Source: Bradyrhizobiaceae bacterium | Lineage (GTDB): Bacteria; Pseudomonadota; Alphaproteobacteria; Rhizobiales; Xanthobacteraceae | Reading direction: 5' to 3' | NCBI GenBank assembly: GCA_003963145.1 | Contig: RXJJ01000015.1 | Span: 1-64,000 of the forward strand | Length of the DNA: 64,000 nucleotides | Part shown: positions 25,561 to 33,975 of the stretch, piece after piece | Layout of the letters: each line of letters starts with the position of its first letter | Numbering within the stretch: position 1 is the first letter of the stretch | The notes under the pieces: generated by a model | Told to the model about the DNA's origin: nothing | Seen by the model: only the letters and a program-made list of their open reading frames with translations | Database searches by the model: none | Program-made: the position numbers and the translations under genes

Positions 25561-26544
25561 ATGAGACGAATTCTGCTTTCCGCCGCAGCTGTCGCGATGT
25601 CGACATGCAGCGCTTTCGCGGCCTGTGACAAGATGGACAAGGTCACGGCCGCGTGGCTGCCGATCATGCAGACGACGGCGTACTATGTCGCCATCGAGGA
25701 AAAGCTTTTTGAAAAAGCCTGCATCGAGCTCGATTCCAACAAGATGGAATCGCCCAATCAGATCATCGATGCCCTGATCGCGGACCGTGCCGATTTCGGC
25801 CCGCCCGGCGCGGCGGCCGGCATTGCGATGATCGCCGAATCCAAATTTCCCGGTAAGCTGAAAATATTCGGTCTTCAGGGCGGCGGCATCAAGGTCAACA
25901 GGATCAATGACGGCCTGATCGTCAAGCCGGACAGCACGATCAAGAGCTTTGCCGATCTCAAAGGTAAAACACTGGGCCATGTGCCCGGCATTCAGTGGCG
26001 GACGATCTCGCGTCATATGGTGCGCGCAGCCGGGCTCGATCCGGACAAGGATGTGACTCTTGTCGATCTTGCGGTGGCAATGCAGGTGCCCGCAGTGGTC
26101 GGTGGCACGGTGGACGCCACGCTCTCGCTTGAGCCGGTGGGTTCGATCGCGGTTGCGTCCGGCAAGGCCAAGCGTGCAATGACAAATCCGGTGGCAAGTG
26201 TGATTGCCGATCCGTTTTATTCCGGAGCCTCGGTCATGACGGCCAAATTCCTGGCCGAGCGGCCTGCTGTGGCCAAGCGCGTCGTGGCGGTGATCGACGA
26301 AGCGACCGACATGGTGAATGCGAACTTCGACAAGTACAAGGACGTCATTCCAAAATATACGGCCATCAAGCCCGACCAGCTTGGGTTTCTGGCGCAGCCC
26401 TATCTGCGCGGCTTCAAGGATCTGAACGACACCGATATCAAATCCTATCAGGCGCTGGTCGATGTCTTCATCAAGGAAGGCGCCATGACAGGCCCGCTCA
26501 ATGTGCGCGACAAGCTTCTCACCAAGGCGGAGCTTGGCAAGTGA
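25561..26544 (+). CDS. SsuA/TauA-like (NMT1 family) ABC substrate-binding protein
   Basis: A 327-residue periplasmic binding protein. The ATG at 25561 is preferred over an in-frame GTG at 25552 because CCGGAG lies eight bases ahead. A Sec signal peptide is clear (MRRILLSAAAVAMS, cleavage near SAFAA). The mature part matches the NMT1/SsuA fold: AAWLPIMQTTAYYVAIEEKL, then LKGKTLGHVPGIQW and DATLSLEPVGSIAV. Unlike the NrtA-like protein at 21091, it uses an ordinary short Sec signal. It lies between its permease and ATPase and upstream of a nitrilase-like enzyme, so a nitrile, amide or carboxylate ligand is plausible. Confidence 0.9.
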   Translation: MRRILLSAAAVAMSTCSAFAACDKMDKVTAAWLPIMQTTAYYVAIEEKLFEKACIELDSNKMESPNQIIDALIADRADFGPPGAAAGIAMIAESKFPGKLKIFGLQGGGIKVNRINDGLIVKPDSTIKSFADLKGKTLGHVPGIQWRTISRHMVRAAGLDPDKDVTLVDLAVAMQVPAVVGGTVDATLSLEPVGSIAVASGKAKRAMTNPVASVIADPFYSGASVMTAKFLAERPAVAKRVVAVIDEATDMVNANFDKYKDVIPKYTAIKPDQLGFLAQPYLRGFKDLNDTDIKSYQALVDVFIKEGAMTGPLNVRDKLLTKAELGK

Positions 26545-27380
26545 CCAATCGGGCCAGCAACGCCTCCGTTATCAGGGCCATGGATCGGCTCGAGGCTTCG
26601 TTGTCGGAAAAACCGGCAACGAAGCGTCAGCCGCTGATGACGGTGCGCGGGCTGCGCAAGACATTCGATGAAGCGGTGGTTTATGACGATTTCGGTATCG
26701 ATCTTCCGCTCGGAAAGTTCATCTCGATTTTCGGGCCCAATGGCTGCGGCAAGAGCACGCTCATCAACATGATATCGGGGCTGATGCCGATGGACGCCGG
26801 GGAGGTTCTCTATGACGGCCGGCGTATCAGCGACACCCGGATATCCTACGTCTTTCAGAACTATCGCGAGGCGTTGTTTCCCTGGTTGCGGGCTATCGAC
26901 AACATCCATTATCCGCTCAAGGTGATGGGCGTTTCGCGCAAGGAGCAGCAGCAGCGCGTGGAGAAGCTGCTGGCGGATTTTGATATTCGAATCGATCTGA
27001 ACGCATACCCCTACACGCTATCGGGCGGTCAACAGCAGGCGGTTTCGATTTTGCGCGCGCTGATCACCGAGCCGGAAGTCCTGTTTCTCGACGAGCCGTT
27101 CTCGGCCCTCGATTATGAGATGACACTGTTCATGCGCGAGCAGCTGCAAAAGATTTTCATGAAGACGAGGACGACAATGTTACTGGTCTCGCACGATCTG
27201 GAAGAAGCGATCCAGCTCGCGGACAAGGTCGTGTTACTGACGCGCCGGCCGACCAGGGTGGCCGAGATTGTTGATGTCAATCTGCCGTGGCCGCGTGACC
27301 TTGACGTCACCACCGGAGAGGAATTCACGGCGCTCAAGCGTCATTGCCTGGATCGGTTCTGGCAAGAGGTCAAACGATAG
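26541..27380 (+). CDS. SsuB/TauB-like ABC transporter ATPase
   Basis: A 279-residue ATP-binding protein. GTG 26541 overlaps the preceding stop (GTGA); ATG 26580 would remove 13 residues of low-complexity N-terminus and is possible. Walker A is GPNGCGKS, the signature LSGGQQQA, Walker B LFLDEPFSALDYE and the switch histidine in LLVSHDLEEAIQ. The residue after LSGGQQQ is Ala where Arg is usual. It completes the importer of this operon; the tandem nitrilase starts 56 bases downstream. Confidence 0.9.
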   Translation: MTNRASNASVIRAMDRLEASLSEKPATKRQPLMTVRGLRKTFDEAVVYDDFGIDLPLGKFISIFGPNGCGKSTLINMISGLMPMDAGEVLYDGRRISDTRISYVFQNYREALFPWLRAIDNIHYPLKVMGVSRKEQQQRVEKLLADFDIRIDLNAYPYTLSGGQQQAVSILRALITEPEVLFLDEPFSALDYEMTLFMREQLQKIFMKTRTTMLLVSHDLEEAIQLADKVVLLTRRPTRVAEIVDVNLPWPRDLDVTTGEEFTALKRHCLDRFWQEVKR

Positions 27381-27435
27381 ACGACAAGGCAGCCGCCGGC
27401 TGCAAGGGTTAAAAATCAGAACAACGGAGATGAAT

Positions 27436-29109
27436 ATGGCGAAGCGTCGTTTTCGCGCTGCCGCGGTGCAGACTCTCGCGCGGCTTGGAGATTTCGAACA
27501 CAACATCGCTCTGGCAACGAAATATGTGGAAGACGCAGTGCGGCAAGGCGCCGAGCTGATTGTGTTTCCCGAATGCATGGACACGGGCTATCTGTTCGAC
27601 TCGGCCGGCCATTGCCGCGAGCTTGCCGAGACCATCGCGGATGGTCCTTTCGTTACCGCGTTGTCGAAGTTGAGCCGGCAGCACGGCGTTTATATCGCAA
27701 GCGGTATCACCGAATGGGACCCTGTTAAGGAGAAGATCTTCAACACCGGCATTATGTTCGATCGCAAGGGCGATGTCGCATGCCATTATCACAAGCAGTT
27801 TCTTGCGACGCACGACCAGAACTGGTTCAGCTTCGGCGAGCGGGGCTGCCCCGTGGTCGATACGGATCTCGGCCGCATCGGACTTTTGATCTGTTTCGAC
27901 GGGCGTATCCCGGAGATTTTCCGTGCAATGGCAATGCAGGGCGCGGAAGTCATCGTCGACATGGCCAACTTCTTTGCCATGGACCAGGCGGACATGTGGG
28001 GTCCGGCGCGCAGCTACGAAAACGGCCTCTGGCTCGTGGCCGCTACCAAGGCCGGCTATGAGCGGTCGATCTATTATCCGGGCGGCAGCATGATCGTCGA
28101 CCCGAAGGGACGTGTGCAATCCAAGGTGCCTTACGATACGCACGGTCTTGCGATTGCCGATATCGATCTGGAAGCAGCCGCCGACAAATCCATTTACGCG
28201 GCCAACGACAAGATCGCGGACCGCCGCCCCGAGACCTATGGCATCATGGCGCTGCCGTATCGCCAGACGCCAGTCTTCGGGATTGCGGACAAGCCGCTTA
28301 TTCCCTCCAAATCCGTCACCAAGGTTGCCGCGATCCAGATGCATGTCACCGAAGACACAGATGCGTCGGATGTTTTCGACATGGTGGATCACACGGCCAA
28401 ACTCGGCGCCAAGGTTCTTGTGCTACCCGAATATGCTTTCTATCCGCAAAGCATACTGACCCCGGATGAGGCTGCTGACCTGGCCGATCAGGAGCATGTC
28501 ATTCTCCAGCGTGCGCAGGGAATCGCGGTGCGGTATGGCTGTATCATCGCTGTGCCGACGGTCGAGCGCGCCGCTGCCGGACTTTATGTGACGACCTTTT
28601 TGATAGGGGCCGATGGAAAGGAAATCGGTCGCTATCGCAAGACTCACCTGACGGCAGAAGAGCGCAAATGGGCCGTCGCGGGCGATAGCTATCCGGTTTT
28701 CGATACGCCCTTTGGTTCGATCGGGATCATGTCGGGTTATGATGCGGTGTTTCCTGAAACATCGCGATGTCTGGCTATCGGGGCCGCGGACATTATTCTC
28801 TGGCCGGCGTCGTTGCGCGAGCCGTTCGAGCGCGAATTGCTGGCTATTCCCCGCGCGGAGGACAACAGGGTTGCGGTGGTTCTCGCCAATCGTGTGGACA
28901 GCGCCTATCCCGGCGGAAGCGTGGTAATCCCGCCGACGGGCTTTCCGATGTGGGATATCAATATCGCCGCGCCCCGCGTGACCAAGCTCGGCGCCGTGAT
29001 GCCCAAGCATATCGATCTTGCGGTTTGCCGCCAGAAGCTGATGATTCCGAAGGTCGATATGTTTGCAAATCGCCTGGTTGAGACCTACGCTCCGATCGTT
29101 GCCGCATAG
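27436..29109 (+). CDS. Tandem two-domain nitrilase-superfamily protein, second domain lacking catalytic Cys
   Basis: A 557-residue protein with two nitrilase-fold domains. I start at ATG 27436, with ACGGAGA five bases ahead. Domain 1 (about 5-275) has the full triad: Glu46 in VFPECMDTG, Lys120 in HYHKQFLATH and Cys153 in LLICFDGRIPE. Domain 2 (about 294-545) keeps Glu332 (VLPEYAF) and Lys402 (YRKTHLTAEER), but the expected Cys is Gly434 in GIMSGYDAVFPE. So domain 2 should be catalytically dead and may serve in assembly or ligand sensing. Domain 1 resembles carbamoylase/amidase-like members more than true nitrilases. The gene ends the importer operon. The substrate is unknown. Confidence 0.88.
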   Translation: MAKRRFRAAAVQTLARLGDFEHNIALATKYVEDAVRQGAELIVFPECMDTGYLFDSAGHCRELAETIADGPFVTALSKLSRQHGVYIASGITEWDPVKEKIFNTGIMFDRKGDVACHYHKQFLATHDQNWFSFGERGCPVVDTDLGRIGLLICFDGRIPEIFRAMAMQGAEVIVDMANFFAMDQADMWGPARSYENGLWLVAATKAGYERSIYYPGGSMIVDPKGRVQSKVPYDTHGLAIADIDLEAAADKSIYAANDKIADRRPETYGIMALPYRQTPVFGIADKPLIPSKSVTKVAAIQMHVTEDTDASDVFDMVDHTAKLGAKVLVLPEYAFYPQSILTPDEAADLADQEHVILQRAQGIAVRYGCIIAVPTVERAAAGLYVTTFLIGADGKEIGRYRKTHLTAEERKWAVAGDSYPVFDTPFGSIGIMSGYDAVFPETSRCLAIGAADIILWPASLREPFERELLAIPRAEDNRVAVVLANRVDSAYPGGSVVIPPTGFPMWDINIAAPRVTKLGAVMPKHIDLAVCRQKLMIPKVDMFANRLVETYAPIVAA

Positions 29110-29161
29110 TTCAGCCGGGGCCGGACAGGTGCAGCGACGATCGGCTTCTCGGGGCACCGGC

Positions 29162-30088
29162 GTGGCAAAGCTTCAGCGCAATGTTCGTTACGACTGGAAC
29201 GACATCGCTTATTTTCTGGAAGTGGCGCGGCAGCGCAATCTGGTGCGTGCCGCGCAAAAACTGAAGGTTGATCATACGACCGTCAGCCGCCGGATCAGGG
29301 AACTGGAGGAGCGACTCGACGCGACGTTGTTCAAGAGGAGCAAATCCGGTTTCACGCTCACCGAAATCGGGTTTCGCCTCCTTCAATATGCCGAGGGCAT
29401 GGAGAGCCAGGCCAATTCGATTGTCGAAGCGATCGGCATCGACAACGCCGACGCCGGTGGCGCGGTCCGTATCGCCAGCATGGAAGGAATTGGAAGTCTT
29501 TATCTGACGGGCTGCATTCGCGACTTCAACAAGCTTTATCCCTCCATCCAGATCGAGCTGATCACCGACACCCGTCTGCTCGATCTCAGCAGGCGGGAAG
29601 CGGACGTTTTTGTGAGTTTTTTCAAGCCGCAGGGTAGGCGGCTGTTCGTGAAGAAAATAGGCGAATTCAAAATCTCGCTTTATGCTTCAAACGCCTATTT
29701 CGAAACACATCCCTATCCGAAGACAGTCAAGGAACTCGACGAGCACGCATTCATCGATTTCATCGACGATCATGTGCAACTCAAGGAAAATCGCTGGTTG
29801 TCGGATATCCTCCGGCCGGCCCATACCATCTTCCGCAGCACGAGTCTGGTCTCGCAGTATATTGCCGCGTCAACGGGGCAGGGCATTGCCATGCTTCCCA
29901 CCTATGTTGCCGCACATAACAAGGATCTTCGTCCCATCATGCCCGAGCTGTTCGCATCGAGGGAAATCTGGTTGTCGGCCCATGAGGATCTTTTACATGT
30001 CGCGCGGATCAAGGCGGTCCTCGGGTTTCTCGAGAAACGTGTTGCCGCCGACCAGGTGTTTCTGATGTCTGTCAGAAAGCAAAAATGA
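29162..30088 (+). CDS. LysR-family transcriptional regulator
   Basis: A LysR regulator of 308 residues if GTG 29162 is the start; GTG 29129 is also possible, and the longer frame back to 29063 would overlap the tandem nitrilase. The HTH begins VRYDWNDIAYFLEVARQRN and continues KLKVDHTTVSRRIRELEERL; the tail is a type-2 binding-protein-like domain with GAVRIASMEGIGSLYL and the QYIAASTGQGIAMLP motif. It lies 52 bases after the tandem nitrilase on the same strand, so it may be the last gene of that operon and control it. Confidence 0.88.
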   Translation: MAKLQRNVRYDWNDIAYFLEVARQRNLVRAAQKLKVDHTTVSRRIRELEERLDATLFKRSKSGFTLTEIGFRLLQYAEGMESQANSIVEAIGIDNADAGGAVRIASMEGIGSLYLTGCIRDFNKLYPSIQIELITDTRLLDLSRREADVFVSFFKPQGRRLFVKKIGEFKISLYASNAYFETHPYPKTVKELDEHAFIDFIDDHVQLKENRWLSDILRPAHTIFRSTSLVSQYIAASTGQGIAMLPTYVAAHNKDLRPIMPELFASREIWLSAHEDLLHVARIKAVLGFLEKRVAADQVFLMSVRKQK

Positions 30089-30107
30089 ACTGATAAGGTC
30101 CATATAG

Positions 30108-30836
30108 TCAGGACATCATGGTCCAGAGTCCGTTGAAAAGAGCGCGGTTCATGGACGACAGTTCCGGGCTTTCGATGACCAGAGCATAATTCTCGCGCTT
30201 TGAGGATACATAGAGAACCTTGTCGTCGTAAATATACATCGTCATGCCGAGATCCATGTCGAACGGCGCGTAGCGCAATTCGCGGTCCTCCTGAGCGGAT
30301 GATGGCCAGATCGATCCCGTCTCTCGCGAACGCGACCGGATCACATTCAGCCTGATGCCGCGCCGGATGCGTTCCTCGATATACTCGTTCATCCAGTCGA
30401 TGCCCGGCAGTTCCAGCAACTCGTGCATGGAAAGGATGCCGAGCAGAACCTTCGAGTGACATTCCAGCGTTTCCCAGAACGCGCGCCGGATGCCCTCGGT
30501 CCCCTCGTAAAACCGGATGCGCGGTTTGTCCTGTCGTCCGTTGAACAATGAGCGGAGCTCAGGAACGAGGTCGTTCAGGGCATTGCGGGTCCGTTCCCAT
30601 TCGCGGATGAGGACACTCGGGTCCTCGGCAACAACCTGCCGCACGCCGCCGTCCCCCTCGATCTGACTGACAAGTCCGCGTTTTTGCAAACGCTGGACAA
30701 GATCGTAGCCGTTTGTCCGCGAGACATCGGCGCGCGCGGCGATAGCCGTCACCGGCGCCGTTCCGAGCTCAAGTGCCGCGAGATAAAAGCGCTGCTCTTT
30801 CTCGTCGAGGCCCAGCGCCTGCAATCGTGAATCCAT
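30108..30836 (-). CDS. TrmB-like HTH transcriptional regulator
   Basis: A 242-residue regulator with an N-terminal winged helix of the TrmB type (LGLDEKEQRFYLAALELGTA, then RADVSRTNGYDLVQRLQKRG) and a C-terminal region containing PRIRFYEGTEGIRRAFWETL, seen in bacterial TrmB-like proteins where the C-terminal part resembles a phospholipase-D-like fold and often binds effectors. It converges on the LysR gene 20 bases away and is divergent from the flavin-reductase-like gene. No inverted repeat was found in the 180-base divergent gap. It is a candidate regulator of the downstream Liv/aldoxime operon, but this is only positional. Confidence 0.82.
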   Translation of the reverse strand: MDSRLQALGLDEKEQRFYLAALELGTAPVTAIAARADVSRTNGYDLVQRLQKRGLVSQIEGDGGVRQVVAEDPSVLIREWERTRNALNDLVPELRSLFNGRQDKPRIRFYEGTEGIRRAFWETLECHSKVLLGILSMHELLELPGIDWMNEYIEERIRRGIRLNVIRSRSRETGSIWPSSAQEDRELRYAPFDMDLGMTMYIYDDKVLYVSSKRENYALVIESPELSSMNRALFNGLWTMMS

Positions 30837-31016
30837 GGGATGACCTGTTGTCCGTTTCCGACACTAACGCATCGGCATCGTTGTTTATGTTGTTAAAGCA
30901 GCGGAAGACATGGTGCGAGTGATGAGTGTTGCGCAATTTATCGCAGCCGCATTAGGATCGCCGTGCCGGTCTCGCAAGCGCCTCAGACGCGCATTCATGT
31001 TGAAAGCATTCGTTTC

Positions 31017-31655
31017 ATGTCTCTCAAGTTCGATTTTGCGGCACTCAATCCGTCGCAGCGATACAAGCTTCTTGCTGGTCTTGTCGTGCCGCGCCCCATC
31101 GCCCTGATCACGACGCGATCCGCGGAGGGGGTGGTCAATGCTGCGCCCTATTCGTTTTTCAACGTGTTTTCGGAGGATCCGGCTATCGTGATTGTCGGCC
31201 TGCAGGCGAAGGCGGACCTTTCGCTGAAGGACACAACCAGGAACGTCCGGACGACGGGCGAATTTGTGGTCAACATGGTGGATGAAGCGCTGGCGCGGGC
31301 GATGAATGATTGCGCGATCGATTTTCCTTCCGAAATGGGTGAACCGGAGGCATTGAAACTGCCGGTCGCTGACAGCGAACTGGTCTCTGTTCCCCGTCTC
31401 GCAGATGCTCCGGTGGCCTTCGAATGCCGCAAAATAACGATTATGAATTTCGGTATTGAGCGCGATCTCCTGGTCGGAGAAATTCTCGCCATGCAAGCAC
31501 GCGATGGCGTTGTCGATCAGCAGACCCTGCGGACCAATTATGATCGTTACGATCCCGTTGGCCGCATCGCCGGTTCGCTCTACACGCGCACCAAGGATCA
31601 GTTTGCACTTGAGCGCGACAGCTTCACGGTCTGGAAAAGCCGGTCGGGCGGGTAA
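31017..31655 (+). CDS. Flavin reductase-like / FMN-binding split-barrel protein
   Basis: A 212-residue flavoprotein of the flavin reductase-like (DIM6/NTAB) family. The split-barrel FMN site is seen in LVVPRPIALITTRSAEGVVN and APYSFFNVFSEDPAIVIVGL, then DTTRNVRTTGEFVVNMV. ATG 31017 is preferred to a GTG 54 bases upstream, since it gives the usual family N-terminus, but the ribosome site is weak. Such proteins reduce flavin for a monooxygenase partner or act on their own. No flavin monooxygenase is visible in the window. It is divergent from the TrmB-like gene. Confidence 0.85.
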   Translation: MSLKFDFAALNPSQRYKLLAGLVVPRPIALITTRSAEGVVNAAPYSFFNVFSEDPAIVIVGLQAKADLSLKDTTRNVRTTGEFVVNMVDEALARAMNDCAIDFPSEMGEPEALKLPVADSELVSVPRLADAPVAFECRKITIMNFGIERDLLVGEILAMQARDGVVDQQTLRTNYDRYDPVGRIAGSLYTRTKDQFALERDSFTVWKSRSGG

Positions 31656-31748
31656 GTCTTTCGGGGCGGCTGCCATCCGGAGGTTTCTGAAGCGCACAAG
31701 CATTCGGTCTAATCTGCACATTCTTAGATTAATCCCCTCATGCCATTA

Positions 31749-31766
31749 TGTCGAAATATTTCGACA
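31749..31766. promoter_or_regulatory. Perfect 18-bp palindrome upstream of the Liv/nitrilase/aldoxime operon
   Basis: TGTCGAAATATTTCGACA is an 18-base perfect palindrome in the 222-base gap before the binding-protein gene, 112 bases ahead of its ATG. A second weaker dyad, TAATCT-N10-AGATTA, lies at 31710-31731. The palindrome is the strongest operator candidate for the transporter, nitrilase and aldoxime dehydratase genes. No other copy was found in the window, so the regulator is unassigned. Confidence 0.7.
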
Positions 31767-31877
31767 CAGTAAATCTGCTCAAAATGTTAGCTAAAAGGCG
31801 TTAAATAGTCCATGAAATCGGCGGCGATGAATGTATTGTCAGTTTTATCAGACAGTTTGTCGGCGCGGGAGATCAGC

Positions 31878-33077
31878 ATGGCACGTCGGAAGAAGTTTTC
31901 ACTCGGGTTTGCAATTATGGCTTTTGCGGCGCTTGTCGCTTCCCACGCACGGAGCGCGGAGCCGATCAAGATCGGCATTCTCGTGCCGCTCAGCGGTCCG
32001 ACCGCCCAGTTCGGAATCAATATTCGCAATGGCGTCGAGCTCGCACTCGAGGACATGAAGCAATCCGGAGCGCTGAAAGACCTCGGCGCGGATGTTGAAC
32101 TCGTTTATGCCGACGTTCCGGCCCCGAACGCCGCAGCAGCGGCAACGCAGCGCCTGATCAGCCAGGATGGCGTCGTCGGCATCATCGGATCCTTCGTGAG
32201 TTCGATCACGCTGGCCGCCTCCGAAGTCACCGAGCGCGCCGGTGTGCCGATGATCACGCATTCCTTCGCCGATCAGATCACCAGCCGCGGGTACAAGTAC
32301 ATTTTCCAGGTTTCGAGCAAGGCGAGCCTGATGGGCGAAAAGCAGTTCACCTACGCTGTCGATATCGCCAAGCGCGCCGGCAAGCCCGTGTCGAAGGTTG
32401 CGATCCTGTATGAGGACACGGCCTATGGCACGGCGCAGGCCAAAGGTCTGCGTGACGCCGCGAACAAGCTCGGTATTCCGATTGTGGTGGATGAAAGCTA
32501 TCCGCTCAACCTCACCGATGCGGCACCGCTTGTGAACAAGCTGCGGACGTCCGGCGCCGATCTGGTGTTTCCGGTTTCCTATTTCAACGACGCGATCCTG
32601 ATCATCCGCACGATGAAGCAGCAGAATCTTGATATTCCGATCGTCGGCGGCGCGGCTGGATATATCATTCCCGACTTCAAGAAGGGACTCGGAGATCTGG
32701 TCGAGGGTGTGTATTCGATCGCTCCTGCCAATTACGACGCGCTGCCGATCGTCGCGGAAAAATACAAGAAGAAGGTTGGCGCGTTCATGCCGCACGAAGC
32801 GCTGATGTACGGCGCGGCATTCCAGCACATGATAAAGGCCATCGAAGTGGCGAAATCCCGCGATCCCGAGAAAATCCGCGATGCGATCGCTTCTCTCAAG
32901 AAATGCGATGGCTTTTCAGCCGGTTTGCCGGGTGGCTGTACGGCGTTCGATGCCAATGGTCTCACCTCCGTCGGATTTCCCATCTTCGTGCAGTGGCGCG
33001 GAGACGACATCGTGACAGTCTATCCGCCTGAAGTGGCGAAAGCGCCGCCCTTCTGGCTGGGCAAGGAAGTGAAGTGA
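31878..33077 (+). CDS. Branched-chain-amino-acid-type ABC substrate-binding protein (LivK-like)
   Basis: A 399-residue periplasmic binding protein of the type-1 (LivJ/LivK) class. The start at 31878 has GGGAG six bases ahead and gives a proper Sec signal (ARRKKFSLGFAIMAFAALVA, cleavage near SHARSAEP). The mature part has the family start KIGILVPLSGPTAQFG and later VVGIIGSFVSSITLAASEVT. The longer frame back to 31812 would spoil the signal peptide. It is the first gene of an operon that runs through two permeases and two ATPases into a nitrilase and an aldoxime dehydratase, so its ligand is probably an aldoxime, nitrile or related amino-acid-derived compound rather than leucine. Confidence 0.9.
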   Translation: MARRKKFSLGFAIMAFAALVASHARSAEPIKIGILVPLSGPTAQFGINIRNGVELALEDMKQSGALKDLGADVELVYADVPAPNAAAAATQRLISQDGVVGIIGSFVSSITLAASEVTERAGVPMITHSFADQITSRGYKYIFQVSSKASLMGEKQFTYAVDIAKRAGKPVSKVAILYEDTAYGTAQAKGLRDAANKLGIPIVVDESYPLNLTDAAPLVNKLRTSGADLVFPVSYFNDAILIIRTMKQQNLDIPIVGGAAGYIIPDFKKGLGDLVEGVYSIAPANYDALPIVAEKYKKKVGAFMPHEALMYGAAFQHMIKAIEVAKSRDPEKIRDAIASLKKCDGFSAGLPGGCTAFDANGLTSVGFPIFVQWRGDDIVTVYPPEVAKAPPFWLGKEVK

Positions 33078-33108
33078 TCGTGACGGCGATCAAGCGGACC
33101 GTGCATCG

Positions 33109-33975
33109 ATGATTGCGGTTATCCAGGCCCTGACAGATGGCGTTCTGGTCGGGGGCGTCTATGGCGTCATCGCGGTCGGTCTGTCGCTTGTCTTCGGAGT
33201 TCTCGGCATCGTGAATTTTGCGCAAGCGGAATTCATGATGCTCGGAATGTATGCCGCGTGGTTCACATGGCGTTATCTCGGCCTCGATCCTTTGATCGGC
33301 GCTGTTTTTTCCTTCATTGCGGTGTTCTGTCTTGGCGTGCTGGTTCAGCGTTTTCTGATTCAGCGTGTCATGAAGGCACCGCCTGTGGCGCAAATCTTTC
33401 TGACCGTTGGCCTTCTCATCGTGCTCGAAAATAGCGCGCTGCTGCTGTTCGGACCGGATTTTCGGACCGTGAAGACGGTCTATCAGACCAAAGCGCTGAC
33501 CATCGGCCCGATTTTCGTGTCGGTCAGTTATCTCGTTGCGTTCGTCGCCGCGGTAATCGTCTCCGGCGGTCTGTGGTTCGTTTTGACGAAAACCTGGATT
33601 GGCCGTGCGATCCGGTCGACCGCCCAGAACCCCATGGCTGCGACATTGTTCGGCGTCGATACCAAATGGATTTATGCGATCGCTTTCGGATTGGGGACGG
33701 GGCTGTCGGCATTCGGCGGGGGGATCGTGCTGTCCTATTCGTCGGTCAGTCCCACCAGCGGCTCGCAATACGTCGTCCTGATGTTTACCGTCGTGGTGCT
33801 CGGCGGCCTTGGCAGCGTCATGGGCGCGCTGGTCGGCGGCGTTATCGTCGGTATGATTCAGTCCCTGTCGACACTCGTCATGCCGATCCAGCTTCAGAAC
33901 CTCGCATTGTTCACGATTTTCATCGCGCTGTTGGCTTTCCGGCCGCAGGGTCTGCTCGGAAACGTCTCGCGATGA
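33109..33975 (+). CDS. Branched-chain-type ABC permease (LivH-like)
   Basis: A 288-residue permease with about eight hydrophobic segments. LivH marks are ALTDGVLVGGVYGVIAVGLS, VLGIVNFAQAEFMMLGMYAA and, near the end, VVLGGLGSVMGALVGGVIVG. The ribosome site is weak, but the reading frame is fixed by the ATGA overlap with the LivM-like gene. It forms the channel with that protein. Confidence 0.92.
   Translation: MIAVIQALTDGVLVGGVYGVIAVGLSLVFGVLGIVNFAQAEFMMLGMYAAWFTWRYLGLDPLIGAVFSFIAVFCLGVLVQRFLIQRVMKAPPVAQIFLTVGLLIVLENSALLLFGPDFRTVKTVYQTKALTIGPIFVSVSYLVAFVAAVIVSGGLWFVLTKTWIGRAIRSTAQNPMAATLFGVDTKWIYAIAFGLGTGLSAFGGGIVLSYSSVSPTSGSQYVVLMFTVVVLGGLGSVMGALVGGVIVGMIQSLSTLVMPIQLQNLALFTIFIALLAFRPQGLLGNVSR

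Noticed and set aside
33866-33873. TGTCGACA inside the LivH-like gene (also near 21114, and ATGTCGACAT near 25597)
   Set aside because: They share only the central 8 bases of the GntR operator (or a variant), lack the flanking ATT/AAT arms and lie inside coding sequence.
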